A stretch of DNA of 64,000 nt from Dysidea avara (GCF_963678975.1 NC_089272.1:5142359-5206358); one strand, 5' to 3'. Shown: positions 41,401 to 53,114, counted from the stretch's first letter. Notes: generated by a model not told the origin, from the sequence alone. Translations and numbers: made by a program.

Positions 41401-42057
41401 AGTACAAAATTCACTGTATACAAAAAGTTCAGTAGCTAAGTGGCTGCCTCTATCTAGTGGGTTGGTTTACTGGGGATATACAAGACTGTGTGGGTGTGTG
41501 GATGATGATGATGATTGGAACATATAATTCAGCTGTAGTGATCCAGTTCAATTCAATTCAGCTGTGTATATTGGGGGGGTGTTCCGGCTCTGTAGTGTTA
41601 GGTGAGCACTTATTTCAGTGAGGGGAATAGTGATTTGGCAATCAGTCTTCCCTGTATAGTTGTAGTCACATACACATCTCAAAATGCATAATTTTGTACT
41701 AATATTATTGTACTTGTATATGTTTTCAGAATAGTATGTTTTTAACAAGTCTAATGCATTCTCTGTTAGGTGTTTGGTGCAGCTGGAATGGTACAATGTC
41801 ACAATCCAACAATTGATAGTGTTGTTGTCATGAAGGACCAGTCTACCATGACTTCTGCAGCTCCTTATTCTTTCCCGCAACGTTACGAGGAAGCCTACAT
41901 GTCAGAACTGGATCATTTCCTCGACCTCCTTAGTGACCCAATGAAGACACCCAAACTGACAAAGAGGGATACGCTACGAGCTACCCAACTAGCTGAGGCT
42001 TGTGTAACTTCTTTTCAAACTGGACAAGTTGTTTCATTTAAGTACAAGGAATATTAG
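35421..42057 (+). CDS. Gfo/Idh/MocA-family oxidoreductase (inositol 2-dehydrogenase-like), copy B
   Basis: Exons 35421-36179 and 41770-42057, 348 aa, split at exactly the same phase-0 point as copy A (GTTGAG|GTATGT ... TGTTAG|GTG). The Rossmann motif GLGRAG, CEKPIAEQ, and GGMFHDTAVHDLDMICWILG are intact. The N-terminus is five residues longer (MDRKSGSYSRF). The C-terminus VVSFKYKEY matches copy A. The ATG context AAAATGG is favourable. The same intron position and about two-thirds identity by eye mark an old tandem duplication. The 5.6-kb intron is filled with transposons. The substrate is unknown. Confidence 0.93.
36534..36982. mobile_element. hAT-like MITE (TARRGTTGGGYGATA ends), nested
   Basis: Perfect 8-bp duplication GTGGCAAA at 36526-36533 and 36983-36990. 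Ends TAAGGTTGGGTGATATTG and (inverted) ATCGCCCAACTCTA. 449 bp. Confidence 0.85.
37211..37997. mobile_element. Non-autonomous DNA element with CAGGGGCATAGCC ends, nested
   Basis: Ends CAGGGGCATAGCCAGG and (inverted) CTGCCTATGCCCCTG, with an internal GGGGGTTC / GAACCCCC pair. AATAT directly adjoins both sides. 787 bp, no coding frame. Confidence 0.75.
38176..38300 (+). repeat. tRNA-derived SINE-like sequence
   Basis: An A-box-like TAGCAGTGGTTAAGG (38185-38199) and a perfect B box GGTTCGAACCC (38227-38237) lie at tRNA spacing. A non-tRNA tail follows, ending in the GCTCTATTAGAATATC motif seen elsewhere in the window. The arms do not pair as a functional tRNA. Confidence 0.6.
38950..39298. mobile_element. 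hAT-like MITE (TAGAGCTGGGCAATAT ends)
   Basis: Ends TAGAGCTGGGCAATATAC and (inverted) ATACTGCCCAGCTCTA, with inner ACTGGTACG/ACCGTACCAG pairing. 349 bp. No target duplication remains. Confidence 0.7.
39299..41769. other. Remainder of oxidoreductase B intron
   Basis: Unassigned DNA with a GC-richer patch at 39590-39720 (TAGCCCGGGTAGAGC, GGCACGG). A direct 24-bp repeat spans 40003-40050 (GCACTTGTTTAGCTAATTAT twice). Several CTCTAATAGAAC-type motifs lie at 41027-41382. No gene was found. Confidence 0.45.
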
Positions 42058-42432
42058 AATGTACACTTTGTAGGTTGAATTTGATTTGTATATTCAGTGA
42101 TTTAAATAGTATGATAGATGCCCTTTATCCAGAGAGATCTATATGTACGAGGTACAATTTTTTGCAAAATTGGTGAATCGATTGAGGTTCAACTAGCAGA
42201 AGATCATTTTCTGCTGGCAGACAAAAAATATATGTCTATGCTTATATTTTCATGAGCAGAGTTTATAGCCTGTATTCCATGAGATGCGAATTACGGGGAA
42301 ATCGTTAGATTTTGCGCAGGCTTGATTTTACGATCGCAGAAATTTATACTGGAGATTACTTCGCAAACATTTGGACCTCGCAACAGTATAACCCTGTATG
42401 ATAGCGCTACTACTAAAGTGCGCTTCAAATTG

Positions 42433-43284
42433 ATGGTAGCTAAAATGGATGAGTTTGTCATCGCTCCTAACCTCTCCTCGAATATAATGGAAGTTACAAT
42501 AGACATTGGGCCTGATAATGGTCGTTTAAGACCTAGAGCGTCATTAAAACAGGAGGCGTTAGAATCAATACGTCGAGAGGACAGAGAACGGAGGCGCCAA
42601 ACTAGAGCGGCCATGCCGCCAGAAGAAAGAGAAGTGGCTAGAGAAAAGGCACGTGAACACCAACGTAGAAGACGGGCGGCACTGACCCTAGAAGAAAAAG
42701 AAACTGTACGTCAAATAGGAAGAGAAAGGATGCGTCAGAAAAGAGCCAATATGACCCCAGACCAAAAAGAGGCCAAGAAACGACTCGAAAGAGAGCGCAT
42801 GCGCATTAAAAGGGCATCAATGGATACAGACAAAAAGGAAGCCGTAAGAAAGCAGGACAGAGAGCGGATGCGACACAAAAGAGCATCACTGGACCCAGAA
42901 GCAAGAGAAGCACAACGTCAAAAAGATCGTGAGCGTGCACGGAAGAACCGGGAGGAAAGGTCTTACAGAAAACACAATGTTACGCAACTTTCAGATGTTG
43001 AAGAAACTCTAGAACCACATTGTCAACAAGAACCACAACAAAACAATATACTTCAAATTGGAGAATTTTCAAATTGGAGAATACAGCAGTCAAACAGTGA
43101 GTCAACACCAAGAACAGAACAACCAGCGTCAGTACAAGAGGTACATGTTGGAGAAGATGACTGCAGGTTTATCATAACACAACAACAGCAACAAGAAGTA
43201 TTGGATGGTCAGCCTGCTGAAGTTCAATGGCAATGGAAGGGTGATGATAGTGATGATAAACAGATACAAGTAACTGAACCGTGA
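42433..43284 (+). CDS. STPR-type basic-repeat protein, probable DNA-binding factor
   Basis: Intronless, 283 aa from the first ATG at 42433 (MVAKMDEFVIAPNLSSNIME); MDEF at 42445 is an alternative start. The frame is open upstream without an ATG. The centre holds five to six tandem 23-residue units of the form R-x3-RERMR-x-KRAxM-x-P-x2-KEA-x, for example RERMRQKRANMTPDQKEAK. This period and pattern fit the STPR domain (score-and-three amino acid repeat) described for the silkworm fibroin modulator FMBP-1 and a vertebrate zinc-finger protein, where it binds AT-rich DNA. The tail is Gln-rich and acidic (TQQQQQEVL, WKGDDSDDKQ), like an activation region. No zinc finger is visible. It starts 375 bp downstream of oxidoreductase B. 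A nuclear DNA-binding role is inference from the repeat. Confidence 0.85.
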   Translation: MVAKMDEFVIAPNLSSNIMEVTIDIGPDNGRLRPRASLKQEALESIRREDRERRRQTRAAMPPEEREVAREKAREHQRRRRAALTLEEKETVRQIGRERMRQKRANMTPDQKEAKKRLERERMRIKRASMDTDKKEAVRKQDRERMRHKRASLDPEAREAQRQKDRERARKNREERSYRKHNVTQLSDVEETLEPHCQQEPQQNNILQIGEFSNWRIQQSNSESTPRTEQPASVQEVHVGEDDCRFIITQQQQQEVLDGQPAEVQWQWKGDDSDDKQIQVTEP

Positions 43285-43642
43285 AGGAGCATAAGGGGCT
43301 GGAAAATTGTAGAAAGAAACTAACCGCCAAAAAGTAGGAAATTTCCCACCAACAATAACTACTGACTTGACGTTTGTGCTTTACACACCTAAACAACAAT
43401 GGAAATCTTTAGGTATGTACTTTTTAGACAATATATTCCTAGTGTCTGAAAACAATGTAGTAGCTAGTTTTGCTGTATCAAATTCTCTACTTGATATTCG
43501 TGTACCAGTGAATGCATTACACTTGTAGCCCAAGTGATGTATTGCAGTGTATTGTGTGTAAATACATGTATCATGACTATATCACTACATTGATAGCAAC
43601 ATGGGATATTTCATGGGCCCCCAACCTTTACCTGATTATGAG

Positions 43643-43913
43643 TAGAGGTGTGTAATGACAAATTTAGACTTGTCTTGATGTTTCCTTCTTGATTACGTAA
43701 CATCTAGATAATTGAAACAAATACGTAAAAGGTGAAAGATGTTAGTTTTAGCACCGTGCCCAAGTGGTGGGAGAGTTGGAGGTGTCTATACCATCAGATA
43801 TTCTTTAGTGTACTAATAATTTATGGAAGTTTACTATTACCTATCATCCTTACCTCAATAAGTCTTACAATTTCTTGATAATTGGATATATTATAGATAA
43901 TCGCACACCTCTA
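43643..43913. mobile_element. hAT-like MITE (TAGAGGTGTGTAAT ends)
   Basis: Ends TAGAGGTGTGTAATGA and (inverted) AATCGCACACCTCTA. Flanking octamers ATTATGAG and ATTGTAAG share 6 of 8 bases. It lies between the STPR and TRIM genes. The remaining spacer to 44422 shows nothing else. Confidence 0.65.
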
Positions 43914-44422
43914 ATTGTAAGACAATAAACAGTAGGGATTTTTTGTTCTCCAGGGAAAACTTGTCCTATTTTTTATGTAGCACAGACCATGAGATTGAAG
44001 GTGGTAACAGGCTCAATGTTGCAAGTAGAATCAATCTACCCTGTTGCTATTGGCAGCACAAAATCTAGTATGTGACATGTGTAGGAGTTGCTCAGTTTGA
44101 TAAGCAATTTTTTCGTACAGGTTGTCACATCACATGAATATACTACACACACATGTACAAGTACCCACAAAGTTTTGTACAAGCTAATCAACAATTATAT
44201 TATATATATATAAAATCACTCCAGTATAACTAAAATCTAGTACATGCATATATACACAAAAACGGGTGATAAAATTTTTAGGCTACAATTTAAAAATTAA
44301 CATGACTATATTGCAGGTGCAATAACTACAATAAAATGAAAATTCACTAATAAAAACAAACAGTGAAGTTGTAACACACCCCTGTATACATATACACATG
44401 AATTGGTGACAAAATGTTGAGG

Positions 44423-46828
44423 CTACAACTCAAAAATCAGCACACGACGATTATACCCAACTACAATGATGTCACCATTCTTTGTGACACCAATGCTGAA
44501 TGGACAGTTAATCACAGAGGGACTTTCCCCATAACTAATTACAAACTCGTTAAGCTGGGGACTAAAGATGGAGACACGGTGATGCTTATCACTTGGGAAC
44601 TCGCTGACTATAACAAAACTGTCCGAGTCTAGTGCAAGACAATTAGGACATCTTAAACTGCCCAAATTTCCTCGGTCTGTGAAAGATGAAATAAATTCTC
44701 CCTCCATATTGAAAGCCTGTATTCGATTTAACTTGCGGTCTGTTACAAAAATCTGCTCAGCAAAATTATCAACAGCTATGTCATAGGGCTCTTCAAATTG
44801 ACCTTTGCCACTGCCCTTTGTACCAAATTTGTGAACAAAGCTACCACTCTGGAAAACTTGTACCCTGTAGTTACCCTTATCTACGACATACACCGCTGCA
44901 TTCTTGTCAATAGTAATTCCTGTTGGCTTGATAAACTGGCCATCTTCACTTCCCTTTGGTCCCCCAAACTTTGTTAAGTACTTTCCATCAACATCAAATT
45001 CTTGTACCTTACTGTGATAGCCATCAACCACTAGTAGAGTATCTTTTGTTGTGTAAACTATCCCCAGGGGGTATTGTAACTCTCCGTCTGCCTTGCCTGG
45101 TCCAGAAATCACCCGCTCAAAGTTATAGTTGTTATCCAGAACAATTATACATTTATTTGTGGTGTCTGAAATTGCTATGTCTCCAAAGGAATTGATAGCT
45201 AGTCCCCACATCTCACCAAACTTTTTTCCCTCACCATAATCTGTCAACTCGTGATATTTTACACCAAAGTTTTCATACGGAGGCAGAACATTGACAAGAA
45301 AAGGACTACCAGGAAATGGGCTCCCTTCAACAGTAATGGTTACATGGTGTTCACCAAGGTTTACCGGAGTATATGATACAGTGATTACTCCATTCTGCTT
45401 GTGTGTGAGTTGGCATTCTATTAGGTAGTTATTAGCTAAACAGGTTAACTGTACAACAATGTAGGCATGAGGTAGATTGGTAACTGTTTGACCCTTGCTG
45501 TCCTTCAGTGTGATAGTGAAATGTGCTTCTTTGCTTTTGTAGGCTCTTTGGATACCTGCGCCATCTGCTACACAGTTGTCTAAACTGTCCATAACTCTGA
45601 ACTCTCCAAACGATGAGCAAAACTCTTCAATACCTTTACTACTTGGTAGCTTTAGGTTCTTCATTTTTGGAAGTTCCTCAATTTGGTGACTGTTAGTGTT
45701 CAAACACTCTTGGTAGGCATCGTTCAGTTCAGTGATCCTTGACATTACTTGAAGTTTTAACCCTAACACTTCTCTGTCTGATGGTTGCTGTAACAACTGT
45801 TGCCCAAACTTCAAACACTCTTGCATGCGACCTTCAGTAAGCTTTAGTGTGTCTTTGTAAGTTTGGAGTGGACCAATGGCCATTTGAAAGTTTTGTTTAA
45901 TATCTGCTTCAAGCATTTCTGCTCTGTCAGATAATAGTTTTATGGCTTGTTCTACACTTTCTTTAAGTTTAGCAACATCATTGTAACATAGTGTCTCTGT
46001 TTTTGTTCTTTCTTGTTCAGCTATCGTAATCTTCATTGTGATAGCTTCCAAGTTAGCACTCAAAGATTCCAGAGCTTTAGCAAGAACACTCCTCTCATCC
46101 TTAGAGACAGTGTCAATGAAGTTGTACGAATGATCTTTGTGTAGTACGAGAACACAGTCTTTGCATATCAACACTTGACATGTAAGACAAAACAATTTCA
46201 CCTTCTTCTCTGGATGTTGTCTACAGAATTCTGGTTTCTCCAAGGCATTGAGTGATTTGAGGGATTTCAATTCTTCCAGGGAAACACAATTATGTTGTTG
46301 AAGTGTCTTCATCTTCTTGTGACACCTGGCACAATCCTGACACAGGAACTCCTTGCAGTTGTAGCAGAAGGCTACAATCTCAGGAGACCCATCTTCATTA
46401 CAACTACCACATTTGACATTGTCCACTTTTTCAGCTTGTTCTTGTAACTTCATAACATCAACCAAATTTGATATAGTAAAGTTAGTTGGAAGACCTGTGG
46501 AGTGTATTTAATATTTTAACAAGTGAATTTTGTTATGGGTAAATTGTGTGTATGACTAGTGTGTATGATTTGTATGTACAGGCTTACACCTCTATCCAAA
46601 TATTTACAATTACAATTGCTCACTTTCCACTCCATTTTCGTTAAGTGTGATGGACTTTCTGCACACCGGACAATCTATGATTCTTTTATCACGTGACCTA
46701 CTCACACTGTTCTTTAAACAGCCACTGCAGTAGGTATGCAGACAAGGAAGTGTCTTCGGATCGTGTAGGAGCTCGTAACAAATCGCACAAACTATTTGCT
46801 CGCGGACTTTATCCCACTTATCAGCCAT
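44423..46828 (-). CDS. TRIM-NHL protein (RING, B-boxes, coiled coil, filamin, NHL; TRIM2/3/71-like)
   Basis: Exons 46624-46828 and 44423-46494, 758 aa, GT-AG intron (GTGAGC ... CCACAG) splitting an AGT codon. RING C3HC4 ligands are C14, C17, C29, H31, C34, C37, C53 and C56. B-box 1 starts KCGSC at about 96; B-box 2 (CRQHPEKKVKLFCLTC, ending HKDH) spans about 159-200. A coiled coil runs about 200-330, an Ig-filamin domain about 370-475 (GSPFPGSPFLVNVLPP at its end), and six NHL repeats about 480-758 form the C-terminal propeller (PTGITIDKNAAVYVVDKGNY is one). RING TRIM proteins are E3 ubiquitin ligases, and NHL propellers bind RNA or protein. The Met at 46828 directly precedes the RING; an upstream in-frame ATG at 46900 is possible. 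A broken duplicate lies at 58583-60728. The gene is intact; targets are unknown. Confidence 0.95.
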
Positions 46829-47503
46829 CGTCGCCGAGGAAAACTGTATTCTAAATGTTCGTTCGTGCAAGCACGTGAATGGCTTGGGGGACGTTCCCAT
46901 TGTAACGGGTGGCTAGACGGGTGGTGTGTGCTGGTTGGTGGAATCGAGCGCAGGTAAGCTTAGTGTTCTATTAATTTTGCTTAGTTTTGGGACACTAAGT
47001 GTTTGGGGGGACCACCTCGACCTTGTACAGGTTGATAACGTCCATAGGCAAATTAATTAAGGTAAATGAGGGTATTTCCGGACACTCTTTGATAAAATCG
47101 CTCTAACACTGCATTCACTATGAGTTAAGGAATCGTTTAAAAGCCTATCTTATGGTGCATCTGCAGTACAAATTTCGTTCCGATACAATCAGCTACTGAG
47201 GAGTTATGAGCCGAAATTTAACAGCATGTAAAAATGCAACATGCGACTAATTCCGGGCACTTCGAATAACAAGTAAGTAGAGCCTTCCACAGGTTACCAA
47301 TCCTCTTTAAGAGTATGGAGACTAAAGTATCACTCATCTGCAGCTTAAAAATCAAGTGTAAAGTTCATACCTCGGTTCATACCCTTTGGGAGAAAGCAGC
47401 ATAGCAGTGCGTATTTTTAAAAGTCTATGTAATTCGCGAATATTTTCTTTGTATTTCAATCGATCAGCTGCTGAAAAATCGGCTGCCACTCCGCCTGTGC
47501 TGC

Positions 47504-47565
47504 TAGTCTGGCGCGGCCGCCCCTTCGATTAGATCTCTAATCGAAGGGGCGGCCGCGTCAGACTA
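47504..47565. mobile_element. 62-bp near-perfect GC-rich palindrome, micro-MITE
   Basis: Two 30-bp arms starting TAGTCTG and containing GCGGCCGCCCCTTCGATT differ at one base and are separated only by TC. The matching place in the right-hand arm of the surrounding duplication (about 49350-49385) lacks it, so it is an insertion (or was lost there). Confidence 0.75.
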
Positions 47566-48013
47566 CTGTGTTGCATGGATTCTCTTATGATTTTTGTTAT
47601 GCAATTACCCGAGGGTATGATCTTTCTATAAATCTTTAAGTATGAGCTTGGGCTGCCTGGTTAGATTAACATTTTCAAAGTTTTTGAACAAAATTACCAG
47701 TGATTGCACTACAAATTCGTGTCAAACTTCGCGGTGGAAAAGTGGATTCACTTCAATTTTGGTTTGTAGAAAGGCCATAGGGCACTGCATTAGCACATTA
47801 GCATACCAAATTATAGGTCCAGGAATTCTACCATTGTTGAAAACGATGTAAGTGCCCGGAATTAACCACATTTAAGCTTACCTTATACATTGTTTACCCT
47901 CTCGTATTGACCCGGCAGGTCGAAAAATACAAATGACCATAGATAATATACCCACCTGGATAGGAAACTTCGCCACGTGCCCATAGACTTTTTTTGTACA
48001 AGAACCAGTGTCC

Positions 48014-48655
48014 TTAGGGTGGTTTCGCGCCTCAAATTTAATCCTATTTCAGCAGAACAGTGGCATTAACAACTTTATTTTGTAACGAGAATGACTTGTG
48101 GTGTTGTTGTAATGATTGTTTTGGTAAGTTTGACCACTTCGCGTCACTTTTGGCTGGAAGTCTTACAATGGCGGATTACATGCTTTGGGGAAGCACGTTC
48201 TTGGCTAAACTAAGTGTTGTAGGTAGAAAAAGAAAGTATCACAAGGTTAACTATACTATAAAGAATTGTTTAGGCTAAATAATACGCCTTCACGCGACTT
48301 CTTTGGCAGGTTTTTGAGATGGTATATTTGGAAAAACGAGAAGCACATTCTCTAGCTCTGTGATTCTAAGCAGTATCGCTACACAATTTATACTACGAAG
48401 TCATCAAATAATGCTCCATGGTATGGTCTGGGGGCATAGCGTACAGGGTTTTGGTGTTTTCCTTGAATGTGTCCAAACCATCACATCTCGCGTTCAGTTT
48501 CGCTTCTACCATTCACACAATAAAGAACTAATTTGCCTTGAAACTTGCTGTTGGCTTCCAAAGCACCTTGAGAAAGAACCTTTTACCAGTGGTGAGTCTT
48601 GTTTTTCCCAGAGAAACTTGTCTTGTTACTGAAGGGGGCGTGAAACCAGCCTGTA
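48014..48655. mobile_element. Candidate inverted-repeat element (GGTTTCGCGCC ends)
   Basis: GGTGGTTTCGCGCCTC at the left pairs with GGGGGCGTGAAACCAGCC at the right. Frames inside (48060-48278, 48360-48632) are unrecognised and probably chance. It sits in the loop of the inverted duplication. Confidence 0.45.
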
Positions 48656-48778
48656 ACCAGTGCTGCTTACTAGTTTCCAAGGGTATAATATCTATGAACT
48701 GACTGACTGTTTATTAAGGTACGGTAAGTGCGGGTAATTTCGGACAGCGGCTAATTCCGGACACTTAGAAGAAACCAA

Positions 48779-49085
48779 GCTACACTGAACATGTTTTACA
48801 AGATCATCAACAATCTTATCTCAGTACCACATGACCATCTTACCCAGTCATCTACAACCACCTGGGGTCACAATAAGAGATATATTCAGCTGTCAGCTAG
48901 AACAAACACATATTTGTACTCCTTCTTTCCATCTGTCATCAGACTTTGGAACTTCCTCCCTGAAGAAATTGTAAATTCAGCAGACTTTAAACACTTTTAG
49001 AAATTCACTTGTTTAATTAGTTTTAATGTTTACACATATGTAATACTCAATTCTGAGTTTTGTACATTGTAAATAAATAACTAAT
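48779..49085 (+). mobile_element. LINE 3' end (reverse-transcriptase C-terminus)
   Basis: The frame reads LHMFYKIINNLISVP ... RYIQLSARTNTYLYSFFPSV, then IRLWNFLPEEIVNS and DFKHF before a stop at 49000. This is the typical end of non-LTR retrotransposon ORF2. The 3' tail is TAAATAAATAA. The copy is 5'-truncated and dead. Confidence 0.8.
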
Positions 49086-49956
49086 AGATCGTTCCCAACA
49101 ATGGTGGAGTCCCTGGGCCTATATTTTGGTATGTTAATGCATTGTCCTATGGCCTATCTACGACCAGATTGAAGCGAATCTGTTATTCCACCACGAAGTT
49201 TGACATGAATTTGTAGTACAATCACGGGTGATTTTGTTCAAAAACTTTGAAAATGTTAATCTAACCAGGCAGCCCAAGCTCATATTTTCAAAGGTTTATA
49301 GAAAGATCAATAGATCATACCCTCAGCTAATTGCATACCAAAAATCATAAGAATCCATGCAGTGCAGCAGATGGAGCGGCAGTTGATTTTTCAGCAGCTG
49401 TTCAGTTGAAATACAAAGAAAATACTCACAAATTACATAAACTTTTAAAAATATGCACGACTACTTTCTCCCAAAGGGTATGAACTTTCTACTTGATTTA
49501 TAAAATACCTACATGCGTATTCCTGCCTCCTATACTACCGTGCAACCTACAACTGTACCTATTTCATTGATCAACTTCCTGCCCTACATCCAGAACTTTG
49601 GCTTTAAACTTACTGCAAAAGTATCTGCATGCATATAGCACTGAACAGTGATAATGTGCTCAAACAATATCTATATGTACTCCTGCTTCTATACTACCCT
49701 ATATACCTATATTTCATTGATCACCCACCCTTAAAGGATGTAGTAAAGTAATGTACTATATACTCAGTTTATTGTTGATAGTAAAAACCACTGAGAAATG
49801 TTGGTGTTTTGAAACAGGTATGTAGAAAGATACACGGTACGAGTACACAATTTTATATGGCACCTACCCTGTGTGAGTACTGTCTCCACATTAAATGTTT
49901 TATTGGAACCGAGACCAAGCATTAAACACCATGTTGTCACTTTTAAAGAGCATATA

Positions 49957-50149
49957 CAGTAAAGCCTCTCCATTATGGACATTTTGGGACTCAGACTTTT
50001 TGGCCATATTTTGCTGTAATATATAGACTCTTTCAGAGGGAAGTAAACAAAAATAAGTATTAACCAGACCTGTTGACCAAATTATTGTTGTCAAAGGTTT
50101 TTTCTATTGTGTCCTTAATTCAGGGTGTTTGTTAAGAGAAGTTCCACTG
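49957..50149. mobile_element. pogo/Tigger-like MITE
   Basis: CAGTAAAGCCTCTCCATTAT on the left and GAGAAGTTCCACTG on the right (inverted), flanked by TA on both sides. Same family as 15554-15737. Confidence 0.75.
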
Positions 50150-52506
50150 TATATACCATCCTGCAAGTATACTGAAGTATACTGAGCATGCGGGTAGTTA
50201 AGCTACACATCAGCACTACATGAACTTAGTTTAGATGTCTAAGACTGTAGTATTGTACCACTCAAGTGAAAACTATAGTAGATTGAACTATCTAGTCGAT
50301 TATGTACCAGCCTTCCAATAGTACTGTATTGACTTCACACATTCTGCTGTTAGAAAACCAACCATCATGAATGTGGACCACTACCCACTGTAACCAAACT
50401 TGCCCTTAAATGAGTTTTTTTTTGTAGACAATGTTGTAGATGATATGTGTTGTGCATGTTTGTATTCTTACATAGGTGGAATTTTGACAGTTTTCCATAT
50501 TTTGACTACGTCACAAGCAAGTACACTGTCAAACTGAGGACTGTTTGAAGGTGAAACCAGACTCAGCAAAAATGGTAACGTGAGTTTCTGCCAGTGATGT
50601 TATTACAAATGTTTGAGGAGATGACACACAAGAATTTTTCTTCTGTAATGCTCTCATCCACCACAGCCACATAGCTACGGTATGTGCTGTGCCCATCTGA
50701 AAACAGCAGGCAAAGGACATTTAGCTAAGTGTATGTAGGATCACTTCCAGGAAAGTATCTGAAGATCTGTAGGAGATGGAATGGCTTCCCTGTCACTGAT
50801 CACACTAGTTGATATTGTGCCACTGCTAAAAACTGTCACCCAGTTGATGTTATTCCTTGCTCATATCAATTTGTGGAACTATGTCAAAAGTTCGCTATAT
50901 ATGTGACTGAATTTGTGAAAACCCAATGTTTTACATTGAATTCTTTTTTGCTATAAAATATTTATAATGTGTGTATGCTCTGGTGAAGTTACAGTTTCAT
51001 ATACTAACCAAGAACTTTTGGAGTTATAGCTCTACAAGTAGTAACAACAGAAAGTTCAATTTGTACAAGAAGTATAGGGAAAATGAACTAAGGAACTTAC
51101 TAAAAAGTAATGGCTTTAACATACAAATGCAATGATATGTGGAGTTGAACCTTGCACCATCACATTCACCATGAATAAGAGAATCCATTGCTGTGTAACT
51201 TTTTCATTGTATTACCTTTTTCGCCACATAGAACAATGAAATACGTGAAGAAAGATTGATTACGTACTATCTCTTTGACATGCCATAAACAGATGCCCAT
51301 AACTTACATTTCTGTTGGTCTACTGCAGTGAACCAAAGATTTTTGAACTTCTCTTGATTAGCAAATTAGAAGATATTCAGGTTTTTACCGTTAGACTCTT
51401 CAGAAAGAGGAGAGGAGTTGATTATTGGCATGGAATTTAGGCTTGGGGCACTATTATGTTGGGTTTTGCAGATCTGCACATATATGGAGAGTTACAACAC
51501 CAAAATGGATTGGTGCGCAAGAAAATATGTATCCCTCAGACATCATGTTTCTCCCCACATACACACACACACATCACTAGGGATCCATGTTTCCTGGGAA
51601 TATTCCATTTAATAGGCACTTACATCTTTAGCTTGTTTGTGACCTTCCACAGCTGTTATTGCTTTATTAGGTTTCCCATTGCATATGCATGCATGACTCA
51701 GATATTTTCTATGTAGCACTGCATTTTGGAAGTTAGCCAGCTGTCAACACGCACCTGCTGAAAGATTTTTGGCTACCAAAATAAATTTATCTGAGCTGAA
51801 CACTGCTGAGAGATTATGTGTAGCTATAGACAACTGAGGGATTTATACTTGGGGCATACTGAGTTGTCAGGGCGAACAGTATAGTTAAGGATACCTGCTT
51901 AGTTGGGTGAAAAATGTGGTATTTACATAGCTTTCTGAAAAGCAAACATTTTATCCAGGGAAACTTATATCTGTATTACTTGTAGGTTGGCAGAGTGATA
52001 GAAATACATGTGCATAAATCGCAGATAACATATCCCTATGACTAGCCACTTTGAGTTTAAAGTTTCTTTATAATTTCACACAAAATGAATATAGCTAATG
52101 TAGTTACATGCGCATGCATACACAATTATGCTGACATTTTGTTCAGTGGTTGTAGAGTAGTGGTTGATATAATAGTTGTGACTTGTCACTTTATGCGAGA
52201 ACCATCATTGTCCATATATCCACAAACCTAATAATACACTCAAGTATCTAGCAGCTGATCATATAGACCTTTGCAGAAGACTAACATTATATGCATAGCT
52301 GCCAACTTGACGTTGTGGGTATATATATAACCTTTGCCAGGAGTGAGATCAACATGCAGACAGATACATCTCATGCAAAACCTGATGGAGAGAGCAAGCA
52401 CAACATATGCTACAGTTATCTAAACGTTCATGCAGCACTGATGTATACCTTACCTGTATGCTCACATCATTAAATTGTCACAGGGGTAGCTCCAGGGGGG
52501 TTCTAA
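50150..52506. other. Intergenic stretch with no supported gene
   Basis: AT-rich unique-looking DNA. Frames at 50529-50720, 51418-51716 and 52291-52473 are short, lack family resemblance, and have no promoter or splice support. Confidence 0.45.
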
Positions 52507-52911
52507 TAGGGCTGAGCGATATTGCTATTCTAGAATCATAATCTGTACTAATGACACTATTCGCAATACTGAATACTTCACAATACCTGTATACTTACAA
52601 ATAAGTCAAGGCCATGCTATAGATAGTGTATTGCCCAGCATTCCTGCAGGTAAACTTTATAGGTGATACCAAACTAGCCACTATCATTCTTGTTTATAGT
52701 ACAGTTACTGTAACACATGCTTTGAGGTAATGTTATGGGTAATTTGTGGTTAACAAGGTGGGTGGCCTTTATCAGTTACAAGAATTCTTAATTTTTAGTA
52801 GCAATTATGCAGCTACAGGCATAATATCATGACAGTAAATATCACAATATCGATATGTCAAAATATCCCAATACCGGTGTATTGTTAAAACAGTAATATC
52901 AATCAACTCTA
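52507..52911. mobile_element. hAT-like MITE (TAGGGCTGAGCGATAT ends)
   Basis: Ends TAGGGCTGAGCGATATTG and (inverted) AATATCAATCAACTCTA. Flanking octamers GGTTCTAA and GTTTCTAA match at 7 of 8. 405 bp, same group as 36534 and 38950. Confidence 0.75.
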
Positions 52912-53114
52912 GTTTCTAAGTAAGCAAATAATCCTTTCTGTTTACATTTGTTTTTAACTAGAATGACTGCAGTGCTTTGACTTGTCGTAATAACTGCATA
53001 TTTTAAACATCATACTTTTTTTTGTGTGTACAATGTGCATTGTTTGTACAAAGTGTACAATGTTGATGTGTGACAAAATGTACATACTGATGTACATGTG
53101 CAATGTTCAGTCAT

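Larger units (their letters stand above)
47349..49502. repeat. Large imperfect inverted duplication (arms 47349-47842 and 49097-49502)
   Basis: The left arm reads forward what the right arm reads in reverse (for example GAGCTTGGGCTGCCTGGTTA at 47644 and its complement near 49270). The outer parts carry CGGACACTT / AGTGCCCGGAATTA motifs at 47070, 47850, 48735 and 48765, which look like ends of an uncatalogued element. The left arm has gained the 62-bp palindrome at 47504. Confidence 0.75.

Noticed and set aside
35068..47940. Shared TGACCCGGCAGGTCG motif at about 35076 and 47910
   Set aside because: Only two occurrences and no flanking similarity beyond a few bases, so no claim can be made.
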